Assembly (NCBI GenBank): GCA_023396255.1
Contig: JAEWWU010000013.1
Span: 248,001-312,000 of the forward strand
Direction: 5' to 3'
Length of the DNA: 64,000 nt
DNA from: Bacteroidota bacterium
GTDB lineage: Bacteria > Bacteroidota > Bacteroidia > Bacteroidales > Porphyromonadaceae
Shown here: piece by piece, positions 25,582 through 34,858 of the stretch
How positions within the stretch are numbered: the first letter of the stretch is position 1
Layout of the letters: the number at the start of each line of letters is the position of its first letter
Translations under genes and position numbers: made by a program
The notes under the pieces: generated by a model
Databases searched by the model: none
Told to the model about the DNA's origin: nothing
Seen by the model: the letters and a program-made list of their open reading frames with translations, nothing else

Positions 25582-28149
25582 ATGAATCAGAAAAAGAACA
25601 GTTACATACAACCCGAAGTGGGCGCACGGTCCGGTTATCCGGAAACCCTTACGTCAGATCGTAAAGAGATGGTTTCCGTATCGTTTTTGGATCTCCTTTC
25701 CATATTGCTGAAGAACTGGTATTGGGTGCTTATTTCGGTAGCCGTTTGTGGTACTATCGGAGTTTTTTATGCAAAAAAACAGTCCAATATTTATCAACGT
25801 TCTGCCTCTGTTTTGGTTAAGGGGCAAAACGACAAGAATTTAGCTATATCCGAGTTGGCTGCCCTTTCGGGAGTACGTTCTTCGTCTCTTTCAATGATGT
25901 CTCGTGCTGTAGAAAACGAGATGATTGTGATGCGAACCGAAGCTCTTGTTGAAGAAACGGTAAAGCGTCTCAATCTGGATATCAATTATTTGGTGGAGAA
26001 TGGGCTGCGAAAAGACAATGTGTATAAAAATACCCCTATTACGGTAACTTTTATAGATGGTGACCCAAACGAATCTGTTCAGCTTGAGGTAGTCCATAAG
26101 GATGCCGAAAATTTTGTTATCAAAAACTTAGGAGGCAGTGCAGGCAAACAGGTGTCCTCCATTGGAGGGCGATATGGGCAGGAAGTAAATAGTCCGGTGG
26201 GCAAACTGTTGGTAGAAAAAACACCTTTCTTTTCTTCGTTCCGGAAAAATGGCGGTATAGTGTACGTCTCTAAGGTAAAACTCAGAGATGCTATGCTCTC
26301 TTATCAGAAGTCCCTTTCGGTAGGGTTATTTTCCAAAGAGTCTTCTGTGATAAAGCTCACGCTCAATTCGACCAATCCTCTTTTGGCAGAGGATTTCCTC
26401 AATACCTTGGTTCAGGTTTATTCTGAGTTTAAGCGCAAGGATAAAATCCTTTTGGCGCAAGCCACGGAGCGGTTTGTGGATAACCGTTTGGCAATTATCA
26501 GTACAGAGTTGGGAAGTGTAGACTCGGAAATCGAAAAATTTAAGCAAGATAACCGAATTGCAGATATCAGTGCCGAGGCGGCACAGTATATTCAAGGTAC
26601 GGCAGAGACAGACAGGCGTCTTACGGACTTGAACAATCAGCTATCTATGGCTCGTTTTATCAAAGACTATTTGACGAAGTCCAATAATCAGGAATTGATT
26701 CCGGCGGCCGTTGGGCTTAGTGATCCCTTGACCAATGGGCAGATCAATTCGTATAATGAAGTGCTCCTACGTCGGCAAACTCTCAATAGCAATTCAGGAG
26801 ATAAGAACCCCGTTTTGGCAGATTTGGACAATCAGTTGGCTGCGATGCGGTTGGCTATTATGAAGTCGATAGATAACCACATCAATTCGCTCAATATACA
26901 GACCAAATCAATTCATTCTCAGATAAATTCCAACGAGGGTAGAATTACTTCCGTTCCGACTCAGGAAAAAGTGGTTAGCAGTATTTACCGTCAGCAAAAA
27001 ATAAAGGAAGAGTTGTATCTCTTTTTGCTCAATGTCCGCGAAAAGAATGCCCTCAGTATGGAGGCAACAGAAACGGATATTAGTTTAATTCAGCCGGCAA
27101 CGGGCTCTATGAGCCCCATCGCTCCCAAGAAGTTTCTTATTTTCGTTGTGTCCTTAATGGTGGGCTTTATTTTGTCGGCCGGATATTTTACTCTCAAAGC
27201 TTTCTTCAATGACAAAGTCCGTGGACGTCAGGATATAGAGGATTATACATCAATCCCTTTCTTGGGCGAAATTCCTCGTTATCGATCCAAATCGGATAAA
27301 CGAAGAAAACGCTCTTTGTTGGAGAAGTTGAGAGCTTTCTTCTCGCCCTCGGTTAGAGAAAAGCAGCGAGTAGAGGAGCGCAATCTCGGACGTGCAGCCA
27401 AGTCCTTTATCGTAGATAGTAACAGAACCCTTTTGACTGAGGCTTTTACTGTGGCGCGTACCAATCTTTCTTTTATGCAAACGGATGAAGGGGCATTTAA
27501 GGTGGCTATGATTATATCGGCCATCCCTAACAGTGGAAAGAGCTTTGTCAGTTCCAATATGGCCCTCAGTATGGCCAAAGCGGGGGCACGGGTGCTACTT
27601 ATGGATGTGGACATTCGTAAGTCCTCTCTTTCAAAGGCTTTGGAAGAGGTTACTCCTTATACTTCGAGGGGATTGACTTCTTACCTGACCAATAGTAATT
27701 TGCAGGTGGACGATGTTATAGTCGAAACCGGATTCCCGGGTGGCTTGCACTTCTTGCCGGCTGGTCCCGTTCCTCCCAACCCGGCCAATATGTTGCAGTC
27801 TTCCCGTTTGGATGGACTTATGTCAGAACTTCGATCTCGATACGATTTGATTGTAATGGATACGGCTCCGTTCTTGACCTTGGCTGATGCACGTATCTTG
27901 AATCGTTTGGTGGATTTCTCCATTATGGTGATAAGGGAAGGGCATTTGCCCCGCAAATTGTTGGTCGATGTTGAGCGTATATACCAAGAAAGGCATTTCA
28001 ATAATTTGTCCGTGTTGCTCAATGATGCGGGGGCTTCGAGTGATACTTACGGCTATGGACGCGGTTACGGCTACGGAAAAGGCTATGGCTATGGGCGTAA
28101 GTATGGTTATGGTTACGGGCTTAATGAGTATGTGTCCGACAAAGAATAA
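25582..28149 (+). CDS. Wzc-type polysaccharide co-polymerase and BY-kinase
   Basis: 855 residues. TM1 is near 47-65 and TM2 near 515-537; between them lie the Wzz-like domain and coiled coils. The cytosolic kinase domain (about 615-830) has Walker A AIPNSGKS (about 647), Walker A' LLMDVDIRKSS (about 672) and Walker B IVMDTAPF. The tail is a Tyr/Gly cluster with ten tyrosines (YGYGRGYGYGKGYGYG), the usual autophosphorylation sites of BY-kinases. It should control chain length and export with the upstream Wza. The adjacent PHP phosphatase would reverse it. The similarity is to Ptk1 of P. gingivalis. Confidence 0.93.
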   Translation: MNQKKNSYIQPEVGARSGYPETLTSDRKEMVSVSFLDLLSILLKNWYWVLISVAVCGTIGVFYAKKQSNIYQRSASVLVKGQNDKNLAISELAALSGVRSSSLSMMSRAVENEMIVMRTEALVEETVKRLNLDINYLVENGLRKDNVYKNTPITVTFIDGDPNESVQLEVVHKDAENFVIKNLGGSAGKQVSSIGGRYGQEVNSPVGKLLVEKTPFFSSFRKNGGIVYVSKVKLRDAMLSYQKSLSVGLFSKESSVIKLTLNSTNPLLAEDFLNTLVQVYSEFKRKDKILLAQATERFVDNRLAIISTELGSVDSEIEKFKQDNRIADISAEAAQYIQGTAETDRRLTDLNNQLSMARFIKDYLTKSNNQELIPAAVGLSDPLTNGQINSYNEVLLRRQTLNSNSGDKNPVLADLDNQLAAMRLAIMKSIDNHINSLNIQTKSIHSQINSNEGRITSVPTQEKVVSSIYRQQKIKEELYLFLLNVREKNALSMEATETDISLIQPATGSMSPIAPKKFLIFVVSLMVGFILSAGYFTLKAFFNDKVRGRQDIEDYTSIPFLGEIPRYRSKSDKRRKRSLLEKLRAFFSPSVREKQRVEERNLGRAAKSFIVDSNRTLLTEAFTVARTNLSFMQTDEGAFKVAMIISAIPNSGKSFVSSNMALSMAKAGARVLLMDVDIRKSSLSKALEEVTPYTSRGLTSYLTNSNLQVDDVIVETGFPGGLHFLPAGPVPPNPANMLQSSRLDGLMSELRSRYDLIVMDTAPFLTLADARILNRLVDFSIMVIREGHLPRKLLVDVERIYQERHFNNLSVLLNDAGASSDTYGYGRGYGYGKGYGYGRKYGYGYGLNEYVSDKE

Positions 28150-28178
28150 TAAGAGCCGCCAGGCTACGAGATAAGGTT

Positions 28179-28228
28179 ATTCGCCCGAGACAGGCTTCGC
28201 AGTCTGTTTTCGGGCGAATTTGTTCTTG
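28179..28228 (+). terminator. Hairpin after the BY-kinase gene
   Basis: ATTCGCCCGA (28179-28188) pairs with TCGGGCGAAT (28210-28219), with ACAG/CTGT inside. The following TTGTTCTTG is only partly T-rich, so it may be a partial terminator or attenuator before the phosphatase gene. Confidence 0.6.
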
Positions 28229-28371
28229 ACAAAGGACAATGTGTTTTGTGCCCGTAGTTTTTCATCTTATAGTCGATGGGTCGGTTACCCTCGTCGGAGG
28301 ACTCTTTTGGGAGTTGCCTTGTGTGCGAACAAGGCTTTTAATATGGTAGGTATAAAAACAGATTTGGAGTA

Positions 28372-29109
28372 ATGTTTGCGTTTTTGAGAAAAAAGATCAA
28401 TATAGTGGATGCCGGGTGGCTCAAAGGAATGACCGATATTCATTGCCACTTGGTACCCAATGTGGATGATGGGAGCAAAACTTTGGAAGAAACGGTACGT
28501 ATCTTGCAGCAGATGCAGAGTATGGGCATAGAACGGGTGATAACTACCCCTCATATTTACGCTCGGTACCCCAACAACAATGCCCAAACGCTGACGCAGG
28601 CTTTCGATGTATTGCAGCGTCAGTTGCCGGCGGGCTTGCCTGAGTTGTTCTTGGCAGCCGAGTATATGGTTGATGCCGGCTACACCCAGCATCTGTCCGA
28701 TTTCCCTTTACTGACCTTGGGATCCAGTCCTTATCTTTTAGTTGAGTTCTCTTTTGCATCCCCTCCCCTAAACCACAATGTATTGCTCTACGAAGTAGTG
28801 CGTAACGGGGCCATCCCTCTTTTGGCACATCCCGAAAGGTTCTTGTATTTTGGAGAGGACGATTACGATCGGCTCAAAACACAGGGCTGTAAGTTTCAGT
28901 TGAACCTTTTTTCTCTTACCGGGATGTATGGCAATGAGGTTCAAAAACGGGCTCAATGGCTGCTGAAAAAGGAGATGTACGATTTTGTGGGGACGGATAC
29001 GCACAAAGCCGAAGGATTGCGCCGTATTGCCACAGAGGCCTTTCTGAGTGATCGCTACGAAGAACAGCTCCGTACCTTGATAGCACGAAACAAATTGCTC
29101 TTTATGTGA
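28372..29109 (+). CDS. CpsB/YwqE-type PHP-fold tyrosine phosphatase
   Basis: 245 residues. The PHP metal-binding motifs are visible: TDIHCHLVPNVDDGSKT, ITTPHIYARYPNN, LAAEYMVD, LAHPERFLYFG and the final GTDTHKAEG. These proteins dephosphorylate the tyrosine cluster of BY-kinases; the Php1-Ptk1 pair of P. gingivalis is an example. Location directly after the kinase supports this. It is separated from the kinase by 222 bases and a hairpin, so its expression may be partly independent. Confidence 0.92.
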   Translation: MFAFLRKKINIVDAGWLKGMTDIHCHLVPNVDDGSKTLEETVRILQQMQSMGIERVITTPHIYARYPNNNAQTLTQAFDVLQRQLPAGLPELFLAAEYMVDAGYTQHLSDFPLLTLGSSPYLLVEFSFASPPLNHNVLLYEVVRNGAIPLLAHPERFLYFGEDDYDRLKTQGCKFQLNLFSLTGMYGNEVQKRAQWLLKKEMYDFVGTDTHKAEGLRRIATEAFLSDRYEEQLRTLIARNKLLFM

Positions 29110-29180
29110 TTTTCGATAAATGTGACCGGAGAGGAAGGCGAAAACGATAATCCTTTTTGTCGAATTTGCGTTGGGCAAAG

Positions 29181-30380
29181 ATGTTGGGATGGAGGACTAA
29201 GATTTTAGCAAGGGGAAATTGTTCCAAGCAGATCTTCTTGATCTGCTTTATTACCTTTTGTAGCTGCAAAGGTGTGGCAGAGAATGGTTTGTCTTTGTTT
29301 GCCAAAACACCCTATGAAACTTCCTCCTCTTCTTTGAGGGTGTTGCTGTTGTCCTCTCCGGTGAAAGAAGAAAGGAGCCAAGAGCCGAGACGTGACAGTC
29401 AAGACTTTTTTGGTGTCGAGCAGACGATGTTCTCCAATACAACTGCTTTTGGTGGAAAGGAGAGAGATTCCTTGGAAGAAGGGGAGGACTGTTCCAAGTC
29501 AAAAGACAATGTCTTGCAGGAAGACAATCTTTTGAAGTCGGAGGTCGATTCTTTGCCCATTCCGGCACTCCGCATCACTGAAATAATGCATCGTCCGGGG
29601 AGTAATCAAAGCTTTTTTATTGAAATTTTTAACGCGGGGATAGAGCCAATACCTCTACACCTTTGTGGAATATCGTTGCGAAAAAAAGGATATTTGACGT
29701 CATTTGTTCCCTTGGTGTCTCGAGGCGAGGAAGTCTGGTTATCGAGCGGAGCTTATGCCGTATTGGTCCCGGACAAAGAATACTTCATTCGCCTCTACAA
29801 ATTGCTGCCTTACAGGGTAATACAACTCTCCAAATTCCCGTCTTTGCCTGCTAAGGCGGGAAATATAGTGATCTCTTTGGGAACGAAAGAAAAAATTATT
29901 GAAGAGGTTTTCTATGATGAAACTTTTTATCCGGAAAGGTTTGGGAAGGAGACGGGAGTTTCTTTGAAGCGAATTGACCCCTTTACTCGGTCTACGGATA
30001 AAACCAATTGGCGAATCTCTTTTCATCCCACGCCAGGGGAAGAAAATACCACGGAGATTTTGGCGGAAGAGGAGCTTTGGGAATGGACGCAAACCCGAGT
30101 GGTAAGGTCTGTGACAGAGTTGGCCTCCGAGGTTTTGTCCCTCAACAAAGAGCAATTTCCTCATATTGTTACTTTTCTGTATGATATGGCAGGCCATTGG
30201 CTTGGAGCAATGAGTTGCGACCAAACAGAAAGTTGGTGCAAAAAAGTTGTGCAGGATGGAAATTTTTCGTTGCAAGAGGTGCTCCCTATCGGAACTGAGC
30301 CTTGTTTGGTTGTCGTTTATTTGCAAAGCAAAGAGGGCCATACCTATACTCTTTGCTCTCTGGTGCATTGTACGTCTTGA
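29181..30380 (+). CDS. Exported protein with lamin-tail-like domain
   Basis: 399 residues from ATG 29181; a TTG at 29157 is also in frame. The N-terminus is hydrophobic with a possible lipobox (TFCSC, Cys29), though it is not canonical. A low-complexity acidic/serine region (about 40-125) is followed by a lamin-tail-like beta domain (about 130-270): RITEIMHRPGSNQSFFIEIF, then GKETGVSLKRIDP and NWRISFHPTPGEEN. The C-terminal 100 residues are unassigned. The substrate or partner is unknown. Downstream position in the polysaccharide block suggests a surface role. Confidence 0.75.
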   Translation: MLGWRTKILARGNCSKQIFLICFITFCSCKGVAENGLSLFAKTPYETSSSSLRVLLLSSPVKEERSQEPRRDSQDFFGVEQTMFSNTTAFGGKERDSLEEGEDCSKSKDNVLQEDNLLKSEVDSLPIPALRITEIMHRPGSNQSFFIEIFNAGIEPIPLHLCGISLRKKGYLTSFVPLVSRGEEVWLSSGAYAVLVPDKEYFIRLYKLLPYRVIQLSKFPSLPAKAGNIVISLGTKEKIIEEVFYDETFYPERFGKETGVSLKRIDPFTRSTDKTNWRISFHPTPGEENTTEILAEEELWEWTQTRVVRSVTELASEVLSLNKEQFPHIVTFLYDMAGHWLGAMSCDQTESWCKKVVQDGNFSLQEVLPIGTEPCLVVVYLQSKEGHTYTLCSLVHCTS

Positions 30381-30418
30381 TCGTGAAGTCCTCTTTTTTG
30401 TCTCTTGCTCAGTTCTTC

Positions 30419-31117
30419 TCAGAAAGAGGTCTGTTTGCGACCGGTTTCTTTGCCATTTTCGTAGGAGATTTCAATCAAGTGCAGGCGTTTGCCGCTAATA
30501 TCGAATACCTCGGTGATTTCTTTTCCGTGTATCTTTCCGTTGAGGTAATTCCTCCGAGTTTGAATGGTGGTACCGTTGTACCCCTCGGAGAGTTCAAAGA
30601 AAGCTCCGTGTAACTTGTCGTTGTGATAGTGTTTGACGGATCTCTCTTTTCTGTTTGGGAAATAAACCCGCTCTATACCTTCTTTTTTCCCTTGGATATA
30701 GGTTCGGACCGATTCGATGCCTCCATCAGAGAAATAGGTGGTAACCTCTCCTTGCAGCTCCCCGTTTGCGTAGAACGAACGTTTACAAATAGCTCCATCA
30801 GGGAAAAATTCTTCCCATTTACCGTCTTTCCGTCCTAAGCGATAAAACCCTTGTCGAATTACTTTGCCGTTTCCGAACTCTTGATAATAACCGTCCACCA
30901 TCCCTTTGCGATAGGTGGCTATGGTGTACTTGCGGTTATTTTCTATAATTTTTGCATTTCCGGAGAGGGGGCTTTTGTCTTTCTTCAGAAGAAGTATGGT
31001 AACTTTTCCTTCTGTTGTGGAGAAGAGTTGGTCACGCTCGTAAACGGTTTGAGCCGATGAGTTGTACCCATTTATCATCAATAGAAGAAGGAGAATACCG
31101 AATAATATCTTGTTCAT
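30419..31117 (-). CDS. YwqK/MORN-repeat-like exported protein
   Basis: 232 residues with a signal peptide (MNKILFGILLLLLMINGYNS, then SAQ). The rest is a run of about six MORN-like units such as GKVIRQGFYRLGRKDGKWEE and GELQGEVTTYFSDGGIESVR, matching proteins annotated as YwqK antitoxins. The unit G-x-x-x-G-xx-xx-Y/F-x-x-G is seen throughout. No toxin gene lies beside it, so the antitoxin label should not be taken literally. It converges on the lamin-tail gene with a 38-base gap. Confidence 0.78.
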   Translation of the reverse strand: MNKILFGILLLLLMINGYNSSAQTVYERDQLFSTTEGKVTILLLKKDKSPLSGNAKIIENNRKYTIATYRKGMVDGYYQEFGNGKVIRQGFYRLGRKDGKWEEFFPDGAICKRSFYANGELQGEVTTYFSDGGIESVRTYIQGKKEGIERVYFPNRKERSVKHYHNDKLHGAFFELSEGYNGTTIQTRRNYLNGKIHGKEITEVFDISGKRLHLIEISYENGKETGRKQTSF

Positions 31118-31283
31118 ATTTGATCATTTTTCTCGTAAAGGTACAATTTTCTTGATTTTTTCACAGTAGCAAATCCGAAGGATGCACCAAAGATTTTTTG
31201 TCTTAAAATATTGTGCTCTTCTTTTTTTTTACTTTCTTTGCGAGTAAGATGTAGAAATCAACTTATTATAAAGATATAGTTTT

Positions 31284-31922
31284 ATGAACATTTTGAAAAC
31301 ATTTTTCGCAACGGTATGCGCTGCAGTGTTGTTGGTGTCTTGTAACGGAACTTCTTCTCTGCTTGGAACACAGATGGATACAGAGGAAGGGGTACAAAAA
31401 GTCGTAGACATCTTGTCAAAAAATATCGACACCAAGGAATGGAAAATAGTGGAGGTTCGCTGGTCCGATGATGAACTTTCAAACAATGTGGAGTTTGTAG
31501 TGGTCGATATGGTGAACAAAGACGGTCGCCCCTATACTCAAGCCTTTGTGGGTGCTATCGGTTTTGCTCCCGGTGATTTGTCCGAAGCAAGAACCACCTT
31601 TTATAAAGCAGATCCCAAAGATATCCCTGCTATCGATCTCTCTAAGATAGATGCCAAACGCATCGTGGCTAACATTGAGGCAGCCAAGAAAATGATTCCT
31701 CAAGAGTATCAATTCAAATCTCTTGCCGACTATAGATTGAGCAATACGGAAAAAGATCCCGATAAAGAAGAGACCTTTACCATCAATGTGACCGAAAAAG
31801 GAAAGGAGACGGTTAGGAGTGCCGGTAAGGAATCTTTGGTTTATTATGAGATAGAGTTCCAAGTGAACAAGGACGGCAAGGTCTTTAGCCCTACTTTGAA
31901 GAATTTGGAAAATGAGGAATAA
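31284..31922 (+). CDS. Lipoprotein of unknown function
   Basis: 212 residues. The signal MNILKTFFATVCAAVLLVSC has a lipobox ending at Cys20. The mature part is soluble and mixed alpha/beta, rich in Lys, Asp and Glu, with an acidic end (KNLENEE). No family was recognised. It is 42 bases before the DUF1266 gene and is probably co-transcribed. A TACTTTC-type -7 box at 31230 is a weak promoter candidate. Confidence 0.7.
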   Translation: MNILKTFFATVCAAVLLVSCNGTSSLLGTQMDTEEGVQKVVDILSKNIDTKEWKIVEVRWSDDELSNNVEFVVVDMVNKDGRPYTQAFVGAIGFAPGDLSEARTTFYKADPKDIPAIDLSKIDAKRIVANIEAAKKMIPQEYQFKSLADYRLSNTEKDPDKEETFTINVTEKGKETVRSAGKESLVYYEIEFQVNKDGKVFSPTLKNLENEE

Positions 31923-31964
31923 GATTTTAACTAATAAGAGGTTTTTTTAGACTACTGAGAAGGT

Positions 31965-32813
31965 ATGGATTTTTCAAAATTCTTTCAAGCTCTTTTTTAT
32001 TCTGCACCGGGAGCTCCTGCGTGGCAGAAGTTTGTCCTCCCGGCTATACTTTTGGTTGCACTTGTCTATGGTATCTTTATCCTTGTGCGCAAGGTGCAGG
32101 GTGCTGCCGACTTTGTGGGGCGCATCTTTGGCTCGTTCAAAGGGATTCGTACAGCGGACAATAGTGCTCTTTCCGAAAAGCAGGTGAAGCAAATAGCCAT
32201 CAGCTCTCTCTACGCTTACCAGCAGGGAGGTTATGTTAATGTGCTCCCTCTTAAGATTTCCAAGTTTCGTCTCAAGAAAATCTTGACTGAGTGGTGGGGC
32301 ATCACAGACCGCAATAGCGCTCTTGAGGCTTTGGAAGGTTTGATAGATGAAGGACATTCGGCTCTCTTCCCTTACGTGGCAGAGGCGGCTTTTATTGACA
32401 AGAAAAAGGATCGCATAATGTTTTTGCAAGAACATATGCCTTCGCAAGAGGAGTGTATGAGAGCTTTGGAACAAAGTGAGAATTTGATTGATAATTTGGA
32501 CTCCATTCGGTCCAACAAAATAGCCTCCAATGCCGAAGAGATTAAACAATTGGGCGTTATGGGTTGGGATTCCGGGCGATTGGCCTTTGTTGCACGTGCT
32601 TGTTGTGAGCAAAACTTGATTTCGGAAGAGGAAGCTTGGCACTATATGGCTAAGGCTTATGATATGGCACACGCATCTTTCTCCAATTACGAGGACTTTG
32701 CCAAGAGTTATGCCTTGGGGCGTGCCGTATGGGGTAGCGATGTCTACATTATGTCTTTGGCCAAGGATCTTTTGGAAAAACCCAATAGCCCTTGGGTACA
32801 GTATCCGTGGTAA
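31965..32813 (+). CDS. DUF1266 domain protein, membrane-anchored
   Basis: 282 residues. One membrane segment near 25-42 (FVLPAILLVALVYGIFILVR) follows a short N-terminus. The C-terminal DUF1266 domain (about 90-282) has GVMGWDSGRLAFVARACCEQ, LISEEEAWHYMAKAYDMAHA, SFSNYEDFAKSYALGRAVWG, which match the family pattern GWDxGRxxxxAR and eAWxxi. The function is unknown. It is followed by lemA and DUF3137 genes, a neighbourhood seen for membrane-stress genes. Confidence 0.82.
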   Translation: MDFSKFFQALFYSAPGAPAWQKFVLPAILLVALVYGIFILVRKVQGAADFVGRIFGSFKGIRTADNSALSEKQVKQIAISSLYAYQQGGYVNVLPLKISKFRLKKILTEWWGITDRNSALEALEGLIDEGHSALFPYVAEAAFIDKKKDRIMFLQEHMPSQEECMRALEQSENLIDNLDSIRSNKIASNAEEIKQLGVMGWDSGRLAFVARACCEQNLISEEEAWHYMAKAYDMAHASFSNYEDFAKSYALGRAVWGSDVYIMSLAKDLLEKPNSPWVQYPW

Positions 32814-32838
32814 CAGTTTGCTAAGCTAAAAATAGAGG

Positions 32839-32898
32839 AATCCTTTGTGTGGAGAGCCGGGAGCTTGCAGAGTTCCGGAGTCTGCACAAAGGATTTTC
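32839..32898 (+). terminator. Hairpin between the DUF1266 and lemA genes
   Basis: AATCCTTTGTG (32839-32849) pairs with CACAAAGGATT (32885-32895), and TTCTTG follows. The loop is 35 bases with weak inner pairing. It may attenuate transcription into lemA. Confidence 0.5.
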
Positions 32899-32918
32899 TT
32901 GTCAGAAAATACAGAGGT

Positions 32919-33497
32919 ATGAGCCATATTTTTATTTACTTATTTCTCGGAGTAGCTTTTCTACTCCTCGTCTTGCTTCTTTGGGCCATCTTCACATCGA
33001 ACAATCTCGTGGCCAAGCGAAATCGCACCAAACAAGCACTCAGCACAGTTGATGTTGTACTTAAGCAGCGTAGCGATTTAATTCCCAATTTGGTGGCTTC
33101 TGCCAAGGCTTATATGGGGCACGAAAACGAAACTTTGCGAGAAATAGCTCGTTTGAGAGCGCAGATGATGAACGAAGCTACTCCCTCTTTCGAGCAGGAG
33201 GTCGCTCTTAATAGTGATCTGTCGGGATTGCTGCGTCGATTGCAAGTATCGGTAGAAGCTTATCCCGAACTGAAAGCTGACGAGCAGTTCATACATCTCC
33301 AAGAACAGTTGTCCGAGATGGAGTTGCAGCTTCAGTCTGCCCGTCGCATCTATAATGCTGCAGCCACGGAGTACAACAATTATATTGAAATGTTCCCTTC
33401 TTCCCTCTTGGCCCGTAGGGGTAAACATACGCCGGTTGCTCTTTTTGAAGCTCCCAAGGAGGACAGAGAAACACCTCGCATAGATACCCTCTTTTGA
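32919..33497 (+). CDS. lemA: LemA family protein
   Basis: 192 residues from ATG 32919 (MSHIFIYLFLGVAFLL). The frame is open back to 32847, but that start lies inside the hairpin. One N-terminal membrane segment is followed by the family motif FTSNNLVAKRNRTKQALSTV, DVVLKQRSDLIPNLVASAKA and AYMGHENETL. The rest is a helical bundle with YNAAATEYNNYIEMFPSSLL. The biochemical role of LemA is unknown. It stands beside DUF3137, its usual partner, and the DUF1266 gene. Confidence 0.9.
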   Translation: MSHIFIYLFLGVAFLLLVLLLWAIFTSNNLVAKRNRTKQALSTVDVVLKQRSDLIPNLVASAKAYMGHENETLREIARLRAQMMNEATPSFEQEVALNSDLSGLLRRLQVSVEAYPELKADEQFIHLQEQLSEMELQLQSARRIYNAAATEYNNYIEMFPSSLLARRGKHTPVALFEAPKEDRETPRIDTLF

Positions 33498-33618
33498 TTT
33501 TTTGCTCCGGATAGAAGAATTATGTCGGGCGGATTCTTTGTGATTTGCCCTGCTATGGGGTTAATTCGCCATTTGCAATGATCGGGTTTTCCGGTTCTTT
33601 TTCTTGTTTTGTATTATT

Positions 33619-34653
33619 ATGATTTCTCCTGATTTTCATTCTATTTACATAGATCTACGCACCCAATTGTTGCGGATACACTCTCAAAGGCATTTCTTGA
33701 GAGTGTTGCAAACTGTTGTTTACCTGTTTGTTGTGGCTTGGCTTCTTTTTGTGTTATTGGCTCCCTTTGTGATGGGGCAAATTTCGCTTTTGAGGTCCTA
33801 TCATTTGGGGCAAATTGTCCTCGTCGCCTTTGTCTTGTTTGTGCCCGTACAGTACCTTTTTGTGTGGCTGCAAAATAAGTTTACCCGTAATGAACAGAGA
33901 GCAATGGAGGAGATGTTGCGTAGCCTTTTTCCTCAAGTTAGGTGCAACTTTTCCGTCTCTCCCGACTTCAAAGCCCTGGCTCGAAGCCGATTTTTCGATG
34001 TCAATTTCTATGAAACAACTCAACCTGTATCGTCTTTTGGTCGCCTTGTTTTCCCTTTGGCGGAGGGGAGGAAGCTCCTCCTCGATGATGTGGGTGTAGT
34101 CACTGATGGAGCGGCCCGATGGCTGAAAAATCCCCTCACTGCTTATCCGACGATGCTGTACCGTTATGCTCTAAAACCATTGATGGGAAGGCGTGTTGAT
34201 GCCTCTTCGTTCAGTTTTAGGGGGATGTTTGCCCAGTATCCGTTGCAAAAAGATTTCAAGGAATGTGTACTTATTTTGCCGGATCATATAGAGCGACATA
34301 TTGGTTACTTGGCGAAAAGCGTACAGAGCTTGAGCCGTCATTACAATGCCTCTTTGATAACTTTGGAGGATCCGGAATTTGAGCGTTTTTTTTCGGTTTA
34401 CACTACGGACGAGCTCTTTGCCCGTGCCCTATTGACCCCTCTTATGATGCAGCGAATTACGGAATTGCGCAAAACATTTGACCGAGATTTGTATCTCTCT
34501 TTCAATAGAGGCTGTTTTTACTATGCAGCTGAGAACAAAAACGGCTTTTTGAACTTAAGCGGAAAAGCGTTGAATGATGAATCGTTGCCTTTTCATCTTT
34601 ACGAGGAAATAAGACAAACTTTAGAGGTGGTGGATAAATTGCGTTTGAGATAG
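33619..34653 (+). CDS. DUF3137 domain membrane protein
   Basis: 344 residues from ATG 33619; the TTG at 33604 is less likely. Two adjacent membrane segments near the N-terminus (about 35-85) are followed by a soluble DUF3137 domain (about 100-340). LemA with DUF3137 is a recurrent pair in many bacteria. Recognisable stretches are SRFFDVNFYETTQ and RGCFYYAAENKNGFLNLSGK. The function is unknown, probably envelope-related. Confidence 0.82.
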   Translation: MISPDFHSIYIDLRTQLLRIHSQRHFLRVLQTVVYLFVVAWLLFVLLAPFVMGQISLLRSYHLGQIVLVAFVLFVPVQYLFVWLQNKFTRNEQRAMEEMLRSLFPQVRCNFSVSPDFKALARSRFFDVNFYETTQPVSSFGRLVFPLAEGRKLLLDDVGVVTDGAARWLKNPLTAYPTMLYRYALKPLMGRRVDASSFSFRGMFAQYPLQKDFKECVLILPDHIERHIGYLAKSVQSLSRHYNASLITLEDPEFERFFSVYTTDELFARALLTPLMMQRITELRKTFDRDLYLSFNRGCFYYAAENKNGFLNLSGKALNDESLPFHLYEEIRQTLEVVDKLRLR

Positions 34654-34730
34654 GGGAGCATCTTCTTGCACTGCCCCCTAAAACAGCTTCAATGGGTGTT
34701 TGAATCCGAAGGTTGGGATTGGTTGTAAAT

Positions 34731-34787
34731 TTTGAGGGAATAAAAAATAATTTTGTTGGACGGAAGAAAAATTATCTCCCACAAAAT
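34731..34787 (+). repeat. Dispersed repeat copy C (truncated)
   Basis: Only the left half is present: TTTGAGGGAATAAAAAATAA, then TTTTGTTGGACGGAAGAAAA and ATTATCTCCCACAAAATAAA. The palindrome and right arm are missing; the copy runs straight into the 34789 terminator. It lies between convergent genes. Confidence 0.7.
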
Positions 34788-34788
34788 A

Positions 34789-34834
34789 AAAATTGCGTCC
34801 GAAGAAAATCTAAATTCTCTTCGGACGCAATTTT
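34789..34834. terminator. Strong bidirectional terminator between convergent genes
   Basis: A 16-bp perfect stem: AAAATTGCGTCCGAAG (34789-34804) and CTTCGGACGCAATTTT (34819-34834), with a 14-base loop. Both sides give A/T runs, so it can end the DUF3137 transcript and the minus-strand serB transcript. Confidence 0.9.
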
Positions 34835-34858
34835 CGTTTCGAGGAAAAGGAAAAAGGT

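Noticed and set aside
30419..31117. Toxin-antitoxin system (YwqK label)
   Set aside because: The protein has a signal peptide and no toxin partner; the label comes only from MORN-like repeats.
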